Below, one piece after another: positions 1 through 8,615 of a stretch of DNA of 64,000 nucleotides. The DNA is from CAWJMD01 sp963843835 (GTDB lineage Bacteria > Actinomycetota > Actinomycetes > Actinomycetales > CAWJMD01), in assembly GCA_963843835.1 (NCBI GenBank), contig CAWJMD010000001.1:62001-126000 (forward strand), given 5' to 3'. Below the pieces are notes generated by a model. It did no database searches. It saw only the letters and a program-made list of their open reading frames with translations, and had not been told where the DNA came from. The stretch's first letter is position 1. The number at the start of each line of letters is the position of its first letter. Made by a program: the position numbers and the translations under genes.

Positions 1-2
1 AG

Positions 3-200
3 AAGTTCACGCCTGCCCAGCGATGGATCGCCACCGGGCAGCTGGTCGAGGTCGCGTCGCCGGAGGGGGCGACGATGGTGTTCGGCGAGCTGCCGCCGCC
101 GGTGAAGGTGCTCAGGGCGGCTGGTCGGCAAGCGCAGGTACCGCCGGTACATCACCTCGGTCCGCGGCGGGCTGCCCGCGTGAACCGGGGGACGTCGTGA
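3..200 (+). CDS. C-terminal fragment of an unidentified protein
   Basis: The window opens inside a gene. One frame reads naturally to a TGA at 198-200 and gives about 65 residues (KFTPAQRWIATG... then VEVASPEGATMVFGELPPP) with a basic, disordered-looking tail. The stop overlaps the GTG start of the next gene in a GTGA tetramer, the coupling seen at many junctions in this window. That supports this frame over the longer competing frame from position 23. The N-terminus lies outside the window, no family is recognisable, and no function is proposed. Confidence 0.5.
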   Translation, partial: KFTPAQRWIATGQLVEVASPEGATMVFGELPPPVKVLRAAGRQAQVPPVHHLGPRRAARVNRGTS

Positions 201-574
201 CCAAGGCTGCCGCAGTCTGCTCCCTCCTGCTCGGCTTGGGCTTCGGCCTCCCGGGTGCGTACGGCGCGTGGTACTACGCGCGATTCGGCGAGGTGTGGAC
301 GTTCCTCGGCTTCCCCACCTATGGTGGCGGGCCCTTCGAGGGCTGGGGACGACCGACCAGCGTCGCGCTGCTGATCGGCTTCGTGGCCGTGTGCGCAGCC
401 GAGGTCGTTGCAGGCGTCTTGCTCTGGAGCGACATCCCGATCGCCCCGTGGCTGGCGCTGGCCCTGCTGCCGGTCGAGCTCGTGTTCTGGATCGGCTTTG
501 CGCTGCCGGTCGGACCGCTGCTGGGATTGGCACGCACTGCGCTGGTGGTTGCCGTGCTGGTGTCAGGCGTCTGA
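197..574 (+). CDS. small integral membrane protein, unknown function
   Basis: This 125-residue protein starts at a GTG that overlaps the previous stop (GTGA). Four hydrophobic segments are visible, at roughly residues 5-25, 50-72, 78-98 and 103-123, separated by a short aromatic/glycine loop (GEVWTFLGFPTYGGG). The overall look is that of a four-helix membrane protein of the DoxX-like size class, but I see no diagnostic motif. An in-frame ATG lies upstream at 23. It is rejected because it would add a low-complexity Arg/Gly/Ala stretch that runs across the end of the preceding gene. Inferred to be cotranscribed with that gene. Confidence 0.6.
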   Translation: MTKAAAVCSLLLGLGFGLPGAYGAWYYARFGEVWTFLGFPTYGGGPFEGWGRPTSVALLIGFVAVCAAEVVAGVLLWSDIPIAPWLALALLPVELVFWIGFALPVGPLLGLARTALVVAVLVSGV

Positions 575-730
575 CCCCCAGCCGGAACGTCGGCTGAGCC
601 CCCTGAGTCACCCCTTGCCAAGGCCGGACCATGGCGCAGCTGCGTCGTCGACGGGGACCATCTCGCCGACGTCGGTGACGAGCTGGCAGATGCGGTACGC
701 CGCCGGAGCCGGTCCGGGAGGACGACCGGG

Positions 731-1912
731 TCAGGGCCGCACAGCCGGTTCCGGCGATCCCGTGCGCATTCCGCGACGCTCGGTGGTGACGGCGCGGGCG
801 ATCCGCACGGCGTCGATGCGGAGCTCGCGGAGCATGCCGCTGATGGGGTTGGTGTACCCGGTGAAGTACAGGCCGGGGCTCCCCGGCGCGGTCCGGCCGC
901 CGTGGACGACGGGTCGCCCGCCCCCGTCCAGCACGCCGAGGTGCCCCACCAGCAGCTCGAGGCCGCGCCGGTAGCCGGTGGCGGCGACGACGGCGTCGGG
1001 GGTGATGCGCGAGCCGTCCGCCAGCACCACCGCGTCGCCGTCGAACGACGCGACGGCGGCGACCGGCTCGACGGAGCCGGCCTGCACCGCCGCGAGGAAG
1101 CCGACGTCCTGGACGGGGACCGACCCCTGCAGCACACGCGAGTACAGCCCGGTGTCGGGCCGCGGCAGGCCGTGCGCCGTCAGGTCGGGCACCTGCGCGC
1201 TGGCGACGAGGCGCGCGACCCGGTCCACGAGCGGCGGCGGCAGGTGCCGGACGAGGATCCCCGTCGCCTGCGCCGGCCAGCCCGCGCTGCTGCGGCGGAC
1301 GATGTGCGGCACGGTCCGCACAGCGACACGGACGCGTCCCGCCCCGCCCTCGACGAGGTCGACCGCGATCTCCGCGCCGGTGTTGCCGACGCCCACGACC
1401 AGTACGTCACGGCCCCGGTACGGGGCGGCGTCGCGGTAGTCCGCCGCGTGGGTGAGGGCGCCGGTGAACGTGCCGACGCCCGGCCAGTCGGGGGCGACGG
1501 GCGTGTGGTTGTACCCCGTGGCCACCACCACCTGCCGGGCCGGCAGCGCGTCGCCGTCCGCGGTCGTCAGGACCCAGCCCTCCTCGCCGCGGTCGACCCG
1601 CTGCACCTCGGTCCCGGTCCGCACGTCCAGGTCGTGGTGCCGCACGTACTGCTCCAGGTAGCGCACCACGTCGTCGCGGGCGACCCACCGTCCGGCGCTG
1701 CGCGGGATCGCCAGCCCCGGCAGCCCCGAGAGGTGGCGGGTGGTGTGCAGACGCAGGCGGTCGTAGTGCCGCCGCCAGGACGCACCGACCGCGTCCGACC
1801 GCTCGAGGACCAGAGCGGGGACACCTCGCCGGGTCAGCGCCGCGGCGACCGCGAGACCGCCCGGCCCCGCGCCGATCACGTGCACGGGGCCACTCGCGGG
1901 TGCGGTCTCCAT
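731..1912 (-). CDS. flavin-containing monooxygenase family NAD(P)/FAD oxidoreductase
   Basis: This 393-residue flavoprotein has the two-Rossmann layout of FMO/Baeyer-Villiger-type monooxygenases. The FAD motif GAGPGG is at residues 14-19. The family fingerprint FxGxxxHxxxY is present as FTGALTHAADY at about 149-159. A second dinucleotide site, GVGNTG, sits at about 174-179, and ATGY motifs occur at about 131 and 320. Family knowledge predicts NADPH- and O2-dependent oxygenation of a soft nucleophile or ketone in the cytosol. The substrate cannot be read from sequence. It is transcribed away from the CoA-transferase family gene at 1956, leaving only a 43-bp divergent gap, so the two may share control. 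Confidence 0.85.
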   Translation of the reverse strand: METAPASGPVHVIGAGPGGLAVAAALTRRGVPALVLERSDAVGASWRRHYDRLRLHTTRHLSGLPGLAIPRSAGRWVARDDVVRYLEQYVRHHDLDVRTGTEVQRVDRGEEGWVLTTADGDALPARQVVVATGYNHTPVAPDWPGVGTFTGALTHAADYRDAAPYRGRDVLVVGVGNTGAEIAVDLVEGGAGRVRVAVRTVPHIVRRSSAGWPAQATGILVRHLPPPLVDRVARLVASAQVPDLTAHGLPRPDTGLYSRVLQGSVPVQDVGFLAAVQAGSVEPVAAVASFDGDAVVLADGSRITPDAVVAATGYRRGLELLVGHLGVLDGGGRPVVHGGRTAPGSPGLYFTGYTNPISGMLRELRIDAVRIARAVTTERRGMRTGSPEPAVRP

Positions 1913-1955
1913 CCCGTGTTCCTACCACCCCACCCCACGTGCCAGGTGCCACTCT

Positions 1956-3068
1956 GTGCGGGTGGAGCAGCGCACCGGACCCCTGGCCGGCGTGCGGGTG
2001 GTCGAGCTGGCCGGCATCGGCCCCGCGCCGCACGCGGCCATGACCCTCGCCGACCTGGGTGCCGACGTGGTGCGCGTCGAACGGCCGGGCGGTGGCACCA
2101 CCCTCGGCCCGCGACGGACGGACCTGCTCGCGCGCGGGCGCCCGTCCGTCGCCCTCGACCTCAAGGACCCCGCGTCCGTGGCCCTCGTGCTCGACCTGGT
2201 CGAGCGCGCCGACGTGCTGCTCGAGGGCATGCGCCCGGGCGTCGCCGAGCGCCTCGGCCTCGGCCCGGACGAGTGCCACGCCCGCAACCCCGCCCTGGTC
2301 TACGGCCGGATGACCGGCTGGGGCCAGGACGGGCCGCTCGCCGACCGCGCCGGCCACGACATCAACTACCTGGCCGTCAGCGGGGTGCTCCACGGACTCG
2401 GTCGCGCCGACGGGCCACCCCAGTTCCCGCAGAACCTGCTCGGCGACTTCGGCGGCGGCTCGACCTACCTGGTCATCGGCGTGCTGGCCGCGCTGGTCGA
2501 GGCGCGTGGGAGCGGGGTCGGTCAGGTCGTGGACGCGGCGGTCGTCGATGGTGTCGCGCACCTCGGCACGATGCTCGCCGGCCTTCTCGCCGGGGGCGTC
2601 CAGAGCCAGCGACGCGGCACGAACCTGCTCGACTCGGGGGCCCCCTTCTACGACGTGTACGAGACCTCGGACGGCGAGCACATGGCCGTCGGCGCCCTCG
2701 AGCCGCAGTTCTACGCGGCGCTGCTCGACGGTCTGGAGCTGACCGTCGACGTTCCGGACCGCAACGACCCTGCGCAGTGGCCACAGCTGCGCGCCGCGCT
2801 GGCAGAACGGTTCTCGCAGCGCACCCAGCAGGAGTGGGCAGCGCGCTTCGCCGCGACCGACGCCTGCGTGACACCCGTCCTCCCGATGTCGGCCGCGGCA
2901 TCGCACCCGCACCTGTCCGCACGCGGCACGTACCTCGACCACCACGGCGTCGTGCAGCCCGCGCCGGCCCCGCGGTTCTCGCGGACGCCTGCCGGGTTGA
3001 CGAGCCCGCCGCGCGAGCCGGTGGATGCGGGGTCCGTTCTGCGGGCCTGGGGTGCGGACGGCGGCTGA
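1956..3068 (+). CDS. CaiB/BaiF CoA-transferase family protein, alpha-methylacyl-CoA racemase-like
   Basis: This 370-residue family III CoA-transferase fold protein is most like alpha-methylacyl-CoA racemase (AMACR/Mcr). The N-terminus carries the family signature LAGVRVVELAGIGPAPHAAM. The residues used for proton transfer in AMACR have counterparts here: His134 in GHDINY, Asp164 in LLGDFGG and Glu241 in SDGEHMAVG. That favours racemase over CoA transfer. The known reaction interconverts (2R)- and (2S)-methylacyl-CoA during branched-chain lipid oxidation. A GTG at 1956 is used here and an in-frame GTG at 1962 is equally possible, since no ribosome-binding site decides between them. It is divergent from the flavin monooxygenase. 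Confidence 0.85.
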   Translation: MRVEQRTGPLAGVRVVELAGIGPAPHAAMTLADLGADVVRVERPGGGTTLGPRRTDLLARGRPSVALDLKDPASVALVLDLVERADVLLEGMRPGVAERLGLGPDECHARNPALVYGRMTGWGQDGPLADRAGHDINYLAVSGVLHGLGRADGPPQFPQNLLGDFGGGSTYLVIGVLAALVEARGSGVGQVVDAAVVDGVAHLGTMLAGLLAGGVQSQRRGTNLLDSGAPFYDVYETSDGEHMAVGALEPQFYAALLDGLELTVDVPDRNDPAQWPQLRAALAERFSQRTQQEWAARFAATDACVTPVLPMSAAASHPHLSARGTYLDHHGVVQPAPAPRFSRTPAGLTSPPREPVDAGSVLRAWGADGG

Positions 3069-3118
3069 CGCCCGACCGCCGAAAGGTCGGCGACAGGCGC
3101 CCGGGGTTACCGTGAGGC

Positions 3119-4261
3119 GTGTCGGTCGTCGCGCGCGAGACCAGGCTGCGGTGGGCCGCCGTGGGAGTGGGCCTGGCGCTCGTCCTGTCCGCCCCGACCC
3201 TCACCTCCCGGGCGCTCCCGGTCGCTGCGGGACCGGTGTCGTCGGGCGATCCCGCCGCCCTGCTGAGGCGGGTGATGTCGTCGGGCGAGGTCCCCCACGC
3301 CGGCCTGGCCGAGTCCCGTGGGTCGCTCGGGCTGCCGGACCTGCCCCGGCTGGGCGGCGTGGCGGCGCTGCTCGGCAGCACCACCCGGTCGCGCGTCTGG
3401 TGGTCGGGCCCCCGGTCCTGGCGGGTCGACGTCCTGACGCCGACCGGCGAGCAGGACGCCTACGGCTTCGGCAGCGACGTCGTCACCTGGGACTACGAGC
3501 GGCGGAGCCTCACCCGGTCCACCGCGTTCACCGACGTCAGGCTCCCGCGCGCCGACGACCTGCTGCCCCCGCAGGTGGCCCGGCGCGTCCTCGGGAGCGT
3601 CGGACCACAGGACGCGCTCCGCGTCGTCGGTCGGCAACGGGTGGCCGGTCGGCCCGCCACGCTCCTGCGGGTCGTGCCCGGTGACGCGGACGCCACCCTC
3701 GCCCGGGTGGACGTCTGGGTCGACGACGCGAGCGGGCTGCCGCTCGAGGTGCGGCTGGTCGGCACCGGCGACGTGGACGCCCTCGTCGCGCGGTTCCTCG
3801 AGGTGGACACCCGGTCGCCTGCCACCGACACCCTCCACCCACCCGACGCGCCGGGCGCGCGACTCCAGCCGGCCACCCCCGACCTGGCGTCGCAGGCCGA
3901 CATCGGCTCGCCCTGGGTGCTGCCGCCGTCGCTGTCCGGCTACCCCTCCTCGCCGGTGGGGCTCGGCGGGACCGGCGTCTACGGGGACGGGCTGGCGCGC
4001 TTCGTCGTCGTCCCCGTGACCGACGACGTCGCCGCCGGCGCCCTGCGGGCCGCCGAGGACTCCGGCGCGGTCCGCCTCCAGGCGCCGGGCGGGCAGAGCG
4101 CGCTGATCGGCACCCCCCTGCTCAACGCGGTGGTCGCCCGCGCCTACGACCGTCGCCACGCCTACGTGGTGGCCGGGCTGGTGTCCCCGGAGCTGCTGGA
4201 GCAGGCCACGCGGGAGCTGCTCGCTGACCCTCCACCTCCCCGGGCCGGTGTCACGCCGTGA
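3119..4261 (+). CDS. secreted LolA/RseB-like protein of an ABC exporter cluster
   Basis: This 380-residue protein has an N-terminal signal/anchor segment at about residues 10-35. A large domain follows whose pattern matches the LolA/RseB (MucB) lipid-binding beta fold: VWWSGPRSWRVD, VVTWDYERRSLT and VDVWVDDASGLPLEVRL. A second half ends in a repeated beta pattern (YVVAGLVSPELLEQATREL). It is predicted to act outside the membrane. Its stop overlaps the GTG of the ABC ATPase gene, so it belongs to that operon and may sense or present the transported substrate. A GTG start is used, and a TACCGT box ends 5 nt upstream of it. Function is inferred from fold and context only. Confidence 0.6.
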   Translation: MSVVARETRLRWAAVGVGLALVLSAPTLTSRALPVAAGPVSSGDPAALLRRVMSSGEVPHAGLAESRGSLGLPDLPRLGGVAALLGSTTRSRVWWSGPRSWRVDVLTPTGEQDAYGFGSDVVTWDYERRSLTRSTAFTDVRLPRADDLLPPQVARRVLGSVGPQDALRVVGRQRVAGRPATLLRVVPGDADATLARVDVWVDDASGLPLEVRLVGTGDVDALVARFLEVDTRSPATDTLHPPDAPGARLQPATPDLASQADIGSPWVLPPSLSGYPSSPVGLGGTGVYGDGLARFVVVPVTDDVAAGALRAAEDSGAVRLQAPGGQSALIGTPLLNAVVARAYDRRHAYVVAGLVSPELLEQATRELLADPPPPRAGVTP

Positions 4262-5202
4262 CCACGAGGGGCAGCACCCGCGACCCGGGCTCGGTCATCC
4301 GCACGCGCGGGCTGACCAAGCGCTTCGGAGGCGTGCTCGCCGTCGACGACGTCGGCCTCGACGTCCGCGAGGGCGACCGGTACGGCTTCGTCGGCCCGAA
4401 CGGGTCCGGCAAGACGACGACGGTGCGGATGCTCCTCGGCCTCGTGTTCGCCACCAGCGGCGAGATCGAGCTGCTCGGCCACCGCGTGCCGCGCCACGGT
4501 GCCCGGGCCCTCGAGCACGTGGGTGCCCTCGTCGAGGGCCCGGCCGCCTACCCGCACCTGTCCGCACGGGCCAACCTCTCGCTGCTGGACGCTGCCGGCC
4601 CCGGCGGTTCCCGTCGCACCCGCGGGGCCCGGATCGGCGAGGCGCTCGAGGAGGTCGGGCTGGGTGGCGTCGGGCGCCGTCCGGTCCGCGCGTACTCGCT
4701 CGGGATGAAGCAGAGGCTCGCGCTGGCCACCGCACTGCTGCGCCGTCCCCGGTTGCTCGTGCTCGACGAGCCGACGAACGGACTGGACCCCCGCGGTATC
4801 CGCGAGGTGCGCGACCTGATGGTGCGCCTCAACGAGCAGGGGACCACGGTCTTCCTCTCCAGCCACCTGCTCACCGAGGTCGACCAGCTCTGCACGCGGG
4901 TCGGCGTGCTCGACCGCGGTCGACTCGTGGCGCAGAGCCCGCTGGACGACCTGCGCGCACCCACCGGGAGGTGCCTCGTGGAGGTGGCCGACACGGCCGC
5001 GGCGACCGCCCTGCTCGACGGCCGCCTCGTGCACGCGGACGGGAACCGCCTCGTGGTGGCCGGCCTCGGCGTCGACGAGCTGACCCGCCTGCTGGTCCGG
5101 GCCGGGATCGGCGTGCACGCGGCCTTCCCGGAGCGACGCACGCTGGAGCAGTCCGTCCTCGAGCTGACCCGTCCGGGGGCGGACAGGGTGGATGGGCCGT
5201 GA
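4258..5202 (+). CDS. ABC transporter ATP-binding protein (ABC-2 exporter type)
   Basis: This 314-residue nucleotide-binding subunit has Walker A GPNGSGKT at 46-53, signature YSLGMKQ at about 147-153 (a common LSGGQ variant in ABC-2 exporters), Walker B LLVLDEP at 166-172 and an H-loop SSHL near 204. A C-terminal extension of about 95 residues is typical of the CcmA/NatA-like exporter ATPases. The GTG start overlaps the upstream stop, and its own stop overlaps the GTG of the permease gene, so the three genes are translationally coupled. It should energise export by the adjacent membrane protein. The substrate is unknown. Confidence 0.9.
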   Translation: MTTRGSTRDPGSVIRTRGLTKRFGGVLAVDDVGLDVREGDRYGFVGPNGSGKTTTVRMLLGLVFATSGEIELLGHRVPRHGARALEHVGALVEGPAAYPHLSARANLSLLDAAGPGGSRRTRGARIGEALEEVGLGGVGRRPVRAYSLGMKQRLALATALLRRPRLLVLDEPTNGLDPRGIREVRDLMVRLNEQGTTVFLSSHLLTEVDQLCTRVGVLDRGRLVAQSPLDDLRAPTGRCLVEVADTAAATALLDGRLVHADGNRLVVAGLGVDELTRLLVRAGIGVHAAFPERRTLEQSVLELTRPGADRVDGP

Positions 5203-6012
5203 TCGCGGTCGAGCTGCGCAAGCTCTTCGGGCGTCCCGGAACGTGGGTGTCCATCGCCCTCCTCTGCGCGCTGCCCACGGTCGTCGCCGTGTTCCTGGCG
5301 GTCACCGAGATCGGCCCCCGACCGGGTGAGGGGCCCACGTTCCTGGCCGCCGTGCTGGGCAACGGCGCGCTGTACCCGGCCGCGGCGCTGGGCATCGTCC
5401 TTCCGGTCTTCCTGCCGGTGGCGGTCGCCGTCGTCGCGGGGGATGCCGTCGCCGGCGAGGCGAGCACGGGCACGCTGCGGTACCTGCTCGTGCGTCCGGT
5501 CGGACGAACACGGCTGCTCGTCGCGAAGCTCGTGTCGGTGTGCAGCTTCGTGCTCGTGGCGGTGACGGCCGTCGCGGTGACGGCCTACGTCGTGGGCACC
5601 ACGCTGCTCGGCGACCGGTCCCGGTCGAGTCCACGACCACGGTCTCGGGCACGCCCCTGACCGCGCAGGAGCTCGCCGTGCGGACCTGCTGATGGTGCTG
5701 TACATCGGCTGGTCGATGCTCGGGGTCGCGCCGCTGTCGCTGTTCCTGTCGACGCTCACCGACTCCGCGCTCGGTGCCGCGCTCGGGGGGCTGGCGCTGC
5801 TCGTGAGCAGCACCGTCCTGGTGACGCTGGACGCGGCGGGCGTCGTCCGCGACTACCTGCCGACCCGGTACTGGCTGGCCTGGGTCGACCTGTTCCGCGA
5901 CCCGATCCTGCTGCGCGACGTCGAGCGCGGCGTGCTGGTGCAGGGCGCCTACGTCGTCGTGCTGCTCGCGATGTCATGGGCCAGCTTCACCACCAAGGAC
6001 GTCACGAGCTGA
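5199..6012 (+). pseudogene. ABC-2 type permease, reading frame broken twice
   Basis: The membrane partner of the ATPase begins at GTG 5199 (ELRKLFGRPGTWVSIALL) and shows several transmembrane segments. The first frame closes with a stop at 5658-5660 after GTTLLGD, and the C-terminal half (MVLYIGWSMLGVAPLSLFL) lies in another frame up to 6012. The piece between, reading VPVESTTTVSGTPLTAQELAV, lies in the third frame. Adding one G at about 5615-5619 (CGGTCC to CGGGTCC) and one at about 5682 (GCGGAC to GCGGGAC) restores a continuous protein of about 271 residues of normal family length. I see this as two missing bases in G runs, most likely consensus error, though real decay cannot be excluded from this sequence alone. 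Confidence 0.75.
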
Positions 6013-6015
6013 GCG

Positions 6016-6861
6016 TCAGCCCGTCCCCGAGCGGAGGGCGGCGCACTCCTGCGGGCCGGGCGCGGACCGCAGGGGCTCCACCGAGAGGGCCAGCCGGACG
6101 ACACCGACCACGAGAGGGTCGGTCGGCAGCTGCCCGTGGTCGACCCGGGCGTCCGCGCACACGGCCTGCAGGTCGACGTTGACGGCCCCCGCCATCACCG
6201 CCGAGTCGGGCGGGGTGACCACCTGGTCGTCCTCGGTCCACACGCTGGTCCAGAGCGGCCCGGGCGGTGACTCGGGCAGGTCGGCCAGGAGGGGGCCGTC
6301 GGGCACGAGCTGCCGGCACGCCTCGGGGCAGGCACCCGGCAGCAGCTCGGCCACGGCCAGGGCCGACTCGGTCCCGTGGTGGGGCGACCCGAGCGTCACC
6401 ACCCGGCGCGCGTACGCGTCGCCGCCCAGCTCTGCGACCCAGATGCGCGCGACGACACCGCCGGCGGAGTAGCCGACGACGTCGACCGAGGGCGCGCCGG
6501 ACGCCAACGCCTCCCTGGCCACCCGGTCGAGACCGCGCGCCTGCTCGCGCAGGTCGCCGGTGCCGTCGCCGGGGGCCGGCACCACCGTCGCCTCCCGTCC
6601 GCCCGCCCGCAGCACCTCGGCGAGCCGTCCGACCGCCGTCGTGTCCCCGCCGTATCCCGGCACCAGCAGCACCGGTCCCGGCGCGTCCTGGGCGACCCGG
6701 CCGCCGTCGCCGCCCGACGCACCGCCACCGGTGACGACCACGGCGATCGCCACGGCGAGCGCCACCAGGACGGCGACCAGGCCCGCGAGGGCCGCGCGGC
6801 GCCGGGGACTCGTCGGCAGCATGGGGACAGGACGTCCGCGACCGGGTGGGCCCGCCCTCAC
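6016..6861 (-). CDS. membrane-anchored or secreted alpha/beta-hydrolase lipase
   Basis: This 281-residue protein has one N-terminal hydrophobic segment (about residues 23-45), consistent with a signal anchor, followed by a lipase-type alpha/beta-hydrolase. The oxyanion region reads LLVPGYGGD, the nucleophile elbow is GYSAGG (Ser132), GSPHHGTESAL follows as in LipA/EstA-type triacylglycerol lipases, and a late DHGQLP supplies a likely catalytic His. It likely hydrolyses ester substrates outside the cytoplasm. The GTG start overlaps the stop of the upstream lipoprotein gene (GTGA at 6858-6861). An internal ATG at 6822 is an alternative start. It converges on the ABC permease with 3 bp between the stops. 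Confidence 0.75.
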   Translation of the reverse strand: MRAGPPGRGRPVPMLPTSPRRRAALAGLVAVLVALAVAIAVVVTGGGASGGDGGRVAQDAPGPVLLVPGYGGDTTAVGRLAEVLRAGGREATVVPAPGDGTGDLREQARGLDRVAREALASGAPSVDVVGYSAGGVVARIWVAELGGDAYARRVVTLGSPHHGTESALAVAELLPGACPEACRQLVPDGPLLADLPESPPGPLWTSVWTEDDQVVTPPDSAVMAGAVNVDLQAVCADARVDHGQLPTDPLVVGVVRLALSVEPLRSAPGPQECAALRSGTG

Positions 6862-7319
6862 CGCGGGAGCTCGACGAGGCGGGTCGCCCCGCCGTACCCG
6901 TTCTCGGTGTCACGGCCCTCGACCACGACCCGCGTGACGCCGTCGGGGACCTCCACGCCGACCTGAGTCCGGGTGAAGGGCTGCTCCGACGCGTGGTCGT
7001 GCGTGAGCGTCTTCTCCGCGTAGACCTCCCCGTCCGGACCCGTCACGCGCCACCCGTCGGCGTACCGCTGGGGCGAGTCGTAGGGCGACGACATCGTCAC
7101 GTCGAAGGTGAAGGTCCCGTCGGCAGCGCGCTCGACGACGACGTCGACCACGTCGGGATGGGTCTGGTCACCACCGTCCTCCTGCCCTCCTTGCTCGCCC
7201 TCCCCGTCCCGCGAGCCGGCGGACCCTGAGCTCGCCTGCGGCGCCGCGACGTCCGACGGGGACGCGCACCCCGAGAGCGCCAGGCACGCCGAGACCAGGA
7301 CGACGGGGAGCCAGCTCAT
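6858..7319 (-). CDS. putative lipoprotein
   Basis: This 153-residue protein has a classic lipoprotein signal: MSWLPVVLVSACLALSGC, with the lipobox LSGC giving Cys18 as the lipidated residue. A low-complexity acidic linker (GDGEGEQGGQEDGGD) follows, then a beta-rich domain of about 100 residues (FTFDVTMSSPYDSPQRYADGWRV) resembling small extracellular beta-sandwich domains. It is exported and anchored to the membrane outer face. It overlaps and precedes the lipase gene, so the two are probably cotranscribed. A TACCGT -10-like box lies 7 nt upstream of the ATG, pointing to a leaderless or near-leaderless message. No specific function is known. Confidence 0.7.
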   Translation of the reverse strand: MSWLPVVLVSACLALSGCASPSDVAAPQASSGSAGSRDGEGEQGGQEDGGDQTHPDVVDVVVERAADGTFTFDVTMSSPYDSPQRYADGWRVTGPDGEVYAEKTLTHDHASEQPFTRTQVGVEVPDGVTRVVVEGRDTENGYGGATRLVELPR

Positions 7320-7362
7320 GGGTCCGACGGTAGCCGCACAGCCGTCCTGGTTGACTGCGGCC

Positions 7363-8565
7363 ATGAGCACCCCGGGGACGGACGCCCGGTTCGCGGAGCT
7401 GGAGGCGGCCACCGCCGGCCTGCCCGCACCGGTGGGCGTGGTCGACCTCGACGCGTTCGACGCCAACGCGCGGGCCCTGGTGCGGCGGGCCGCCGGCACA
7501 CCGATCCGCCTGGCCACCAAGTCGCTCCGCTGCCGGGCCCTGCAGCGGCGTGCGGTGGCCGTGCCGGGCTTCGCCGGGGCGCTGGCGTTCACGCTGCCCG
7601 AGGCGCTGTGGCTCGCGGACGAGGTGGACGACGTGCTCGTCGCCTACCCGACCGTCGACCGCGCCGCCCTGGAGCGGCTGGCGGCCGACGAGCGCCTCGC
7701 GGCGCGGGTGACCGTGATGGTCGACTGCGCGCAGCACCTCGACCTGATCGAGCAGGTGGTGCGCGGGCGTGGGACCGCCGCGCCGATCAGGGTCTGCCTC
7801 GACGTGGACGCCTCGCTGGAGGCCCTGGCAGGGCGTGTGCACCTCGGCGTGCGGCGCTCCGGAGTCCGCACGCCCCGGCAGGCGGTCGCGCTGGCGCGGG
7901 AGGTGGTCGCCCGCAGGGGTCTCGAGCTGGTCGGGCTGATGGCGTACGAGGCGCAGATCGCCGGGGTGGGCGACGACGCGGGGTCACCGGCGCGGCGGGT
8001 CGCGGTCCGGCTGGTGCAGCGCCGGTCCGCCGCCGAGCTGACGGAGCGCCGGGCCGCCGTGGTCCGCGCGGTGCAGCAGGTCGCGCCGCTGTGCCTCGTG
8101 AACGGCGGCGGCACGGGCAGCATCGAGCTGACCTCGTCCGACCCGTCCGTCACCGAGGTCGCCGCCGGCTCGGGCCTCTACGGTCCGGCGCTGTTCGACG
8201 GCTACCGGGCCTGGACGCCGCAGCCCGCCGCCTTCTTCGTGCTCGACGTCGTGCGCCGGCCGTCGGCGCGTGTCGCCACGGTGCTCGGCGGCGGATGGGT
8301 CGCCTCCGGCGCGGCCGGTGCCGACCGCCTGCCGGTGCCGGCCTGGCCGCGCGGCCTGCGGCTGACCCCCACCGAGGGGGCGGGAGAGGTGCAGACCCCC
8401 CTGCGGGGACGCGGGGCCGCCGCGCTCGCGGTGGGTGACCGGGTCTGGTTCCGCCATGCCAAGGCGGGCGAGCTGAGTGAGCGGCTCGACCAGCTCCACC
8501 TCGTCGAGGGGACGGCGGTGTCGTCCGCGCCCACCTACCGGGGCGAGGGCCGGGCCTTCCTGTGA
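7363..8565 (+). CDS. PLP-dependent alanine racemase/D-threonine aldolase-like enzyme
   Basis: This 400-residue fold-type III PLP enzyme has an N-terminal alanine-racemase barrel. The PLP lysine is Lys53 in RLATKSLRC, followed by GFAGALAFTLPEALWL and the glycine-rich phosphate-binding VNGGGTGS. The C-terminal domain with FRHAKAGELSERLD resembles the D-serine dehydratase-like/D-threonine aldolase C-terminus, whose metal ligands include a His. Members are usually annotated as amino-acid deaminase or alanine racemase, and the true substrate here is unknown. The ATG at 7363 is preferred over far-upstream starts because the upstream part of the frame lies opposite the divergent lipoprotein gene. 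Confidence 0.75.
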   Translation: MSTPGTDARFAELEAATAGLPAPVGVVDLDAFDANARALVRRAAGTPIRLATKSLRCRALQRRAVAVPGFAGALAFTLPEALWLADEVDDVLVAYPTVDRAALERLAADERLAARVTVMVDCAQHLDLIEQVVRGRGTAAPIRVCLDVDASLEALAGRVHLGVRRSGVRTPRQAVALAREVVARRGLELVGLMAYEAQIAGVGDDAGSPARRVAVRLVQRRSAAELTERRAAVVRAVQQVAPLCLVNGGGTGSIELTSSDPSVTEVAAGSGLYGPALFDGYRAWTPQPAAFFVLDVVRRPSARVATVLGGGWVASGAAGADRLPVPAWPRGLRLTPTEGAGEVQTPLRGRGAAALAVGDRVWFRHAKAGELSERLDQLHLVEGTAVSSAPTYRGEGRAFL

Positions 8566-8603
8566 CCGGGCTCCGGCGCCGCGCCGCCCGCACGCCGCGG
8601 CCG

Positions 8604-8609
8604 TAGGGT
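8604..8609 (+). promoter_or_regulatory. -10-like element TAGGGT for a leaderless transcript
   Basis: TAGGGT fits the actinobacterial -10 pattern TANNNT and is followed by exactly 6 nt before the ATG at 8616. Transcription would therefore start at or next to the start codon, and there is no Shine-Dalgarno sequence in between. No good -35 is visible. Confidence 0.45.
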
Positions 8610-8615
8610 CGACGG

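Noticed and set aside
23..196. N-terminal extension of the first membrane protein from an ATG at 23
   Set aside because: The competing frame 3-200 looks more like protein, and its stop forms a GTGA overlap with the GTG at 197.
902..3115. Long open frames on the strand opposite or overlapping real genes (for example 902-3115, 1407-2945, 19434-21800)
   Set aside because: They are Arg/Pro/Gly/Ala-rich with no family-like motifs and mirror genuine genes in other frames, as expected in very GC-rich DNA.
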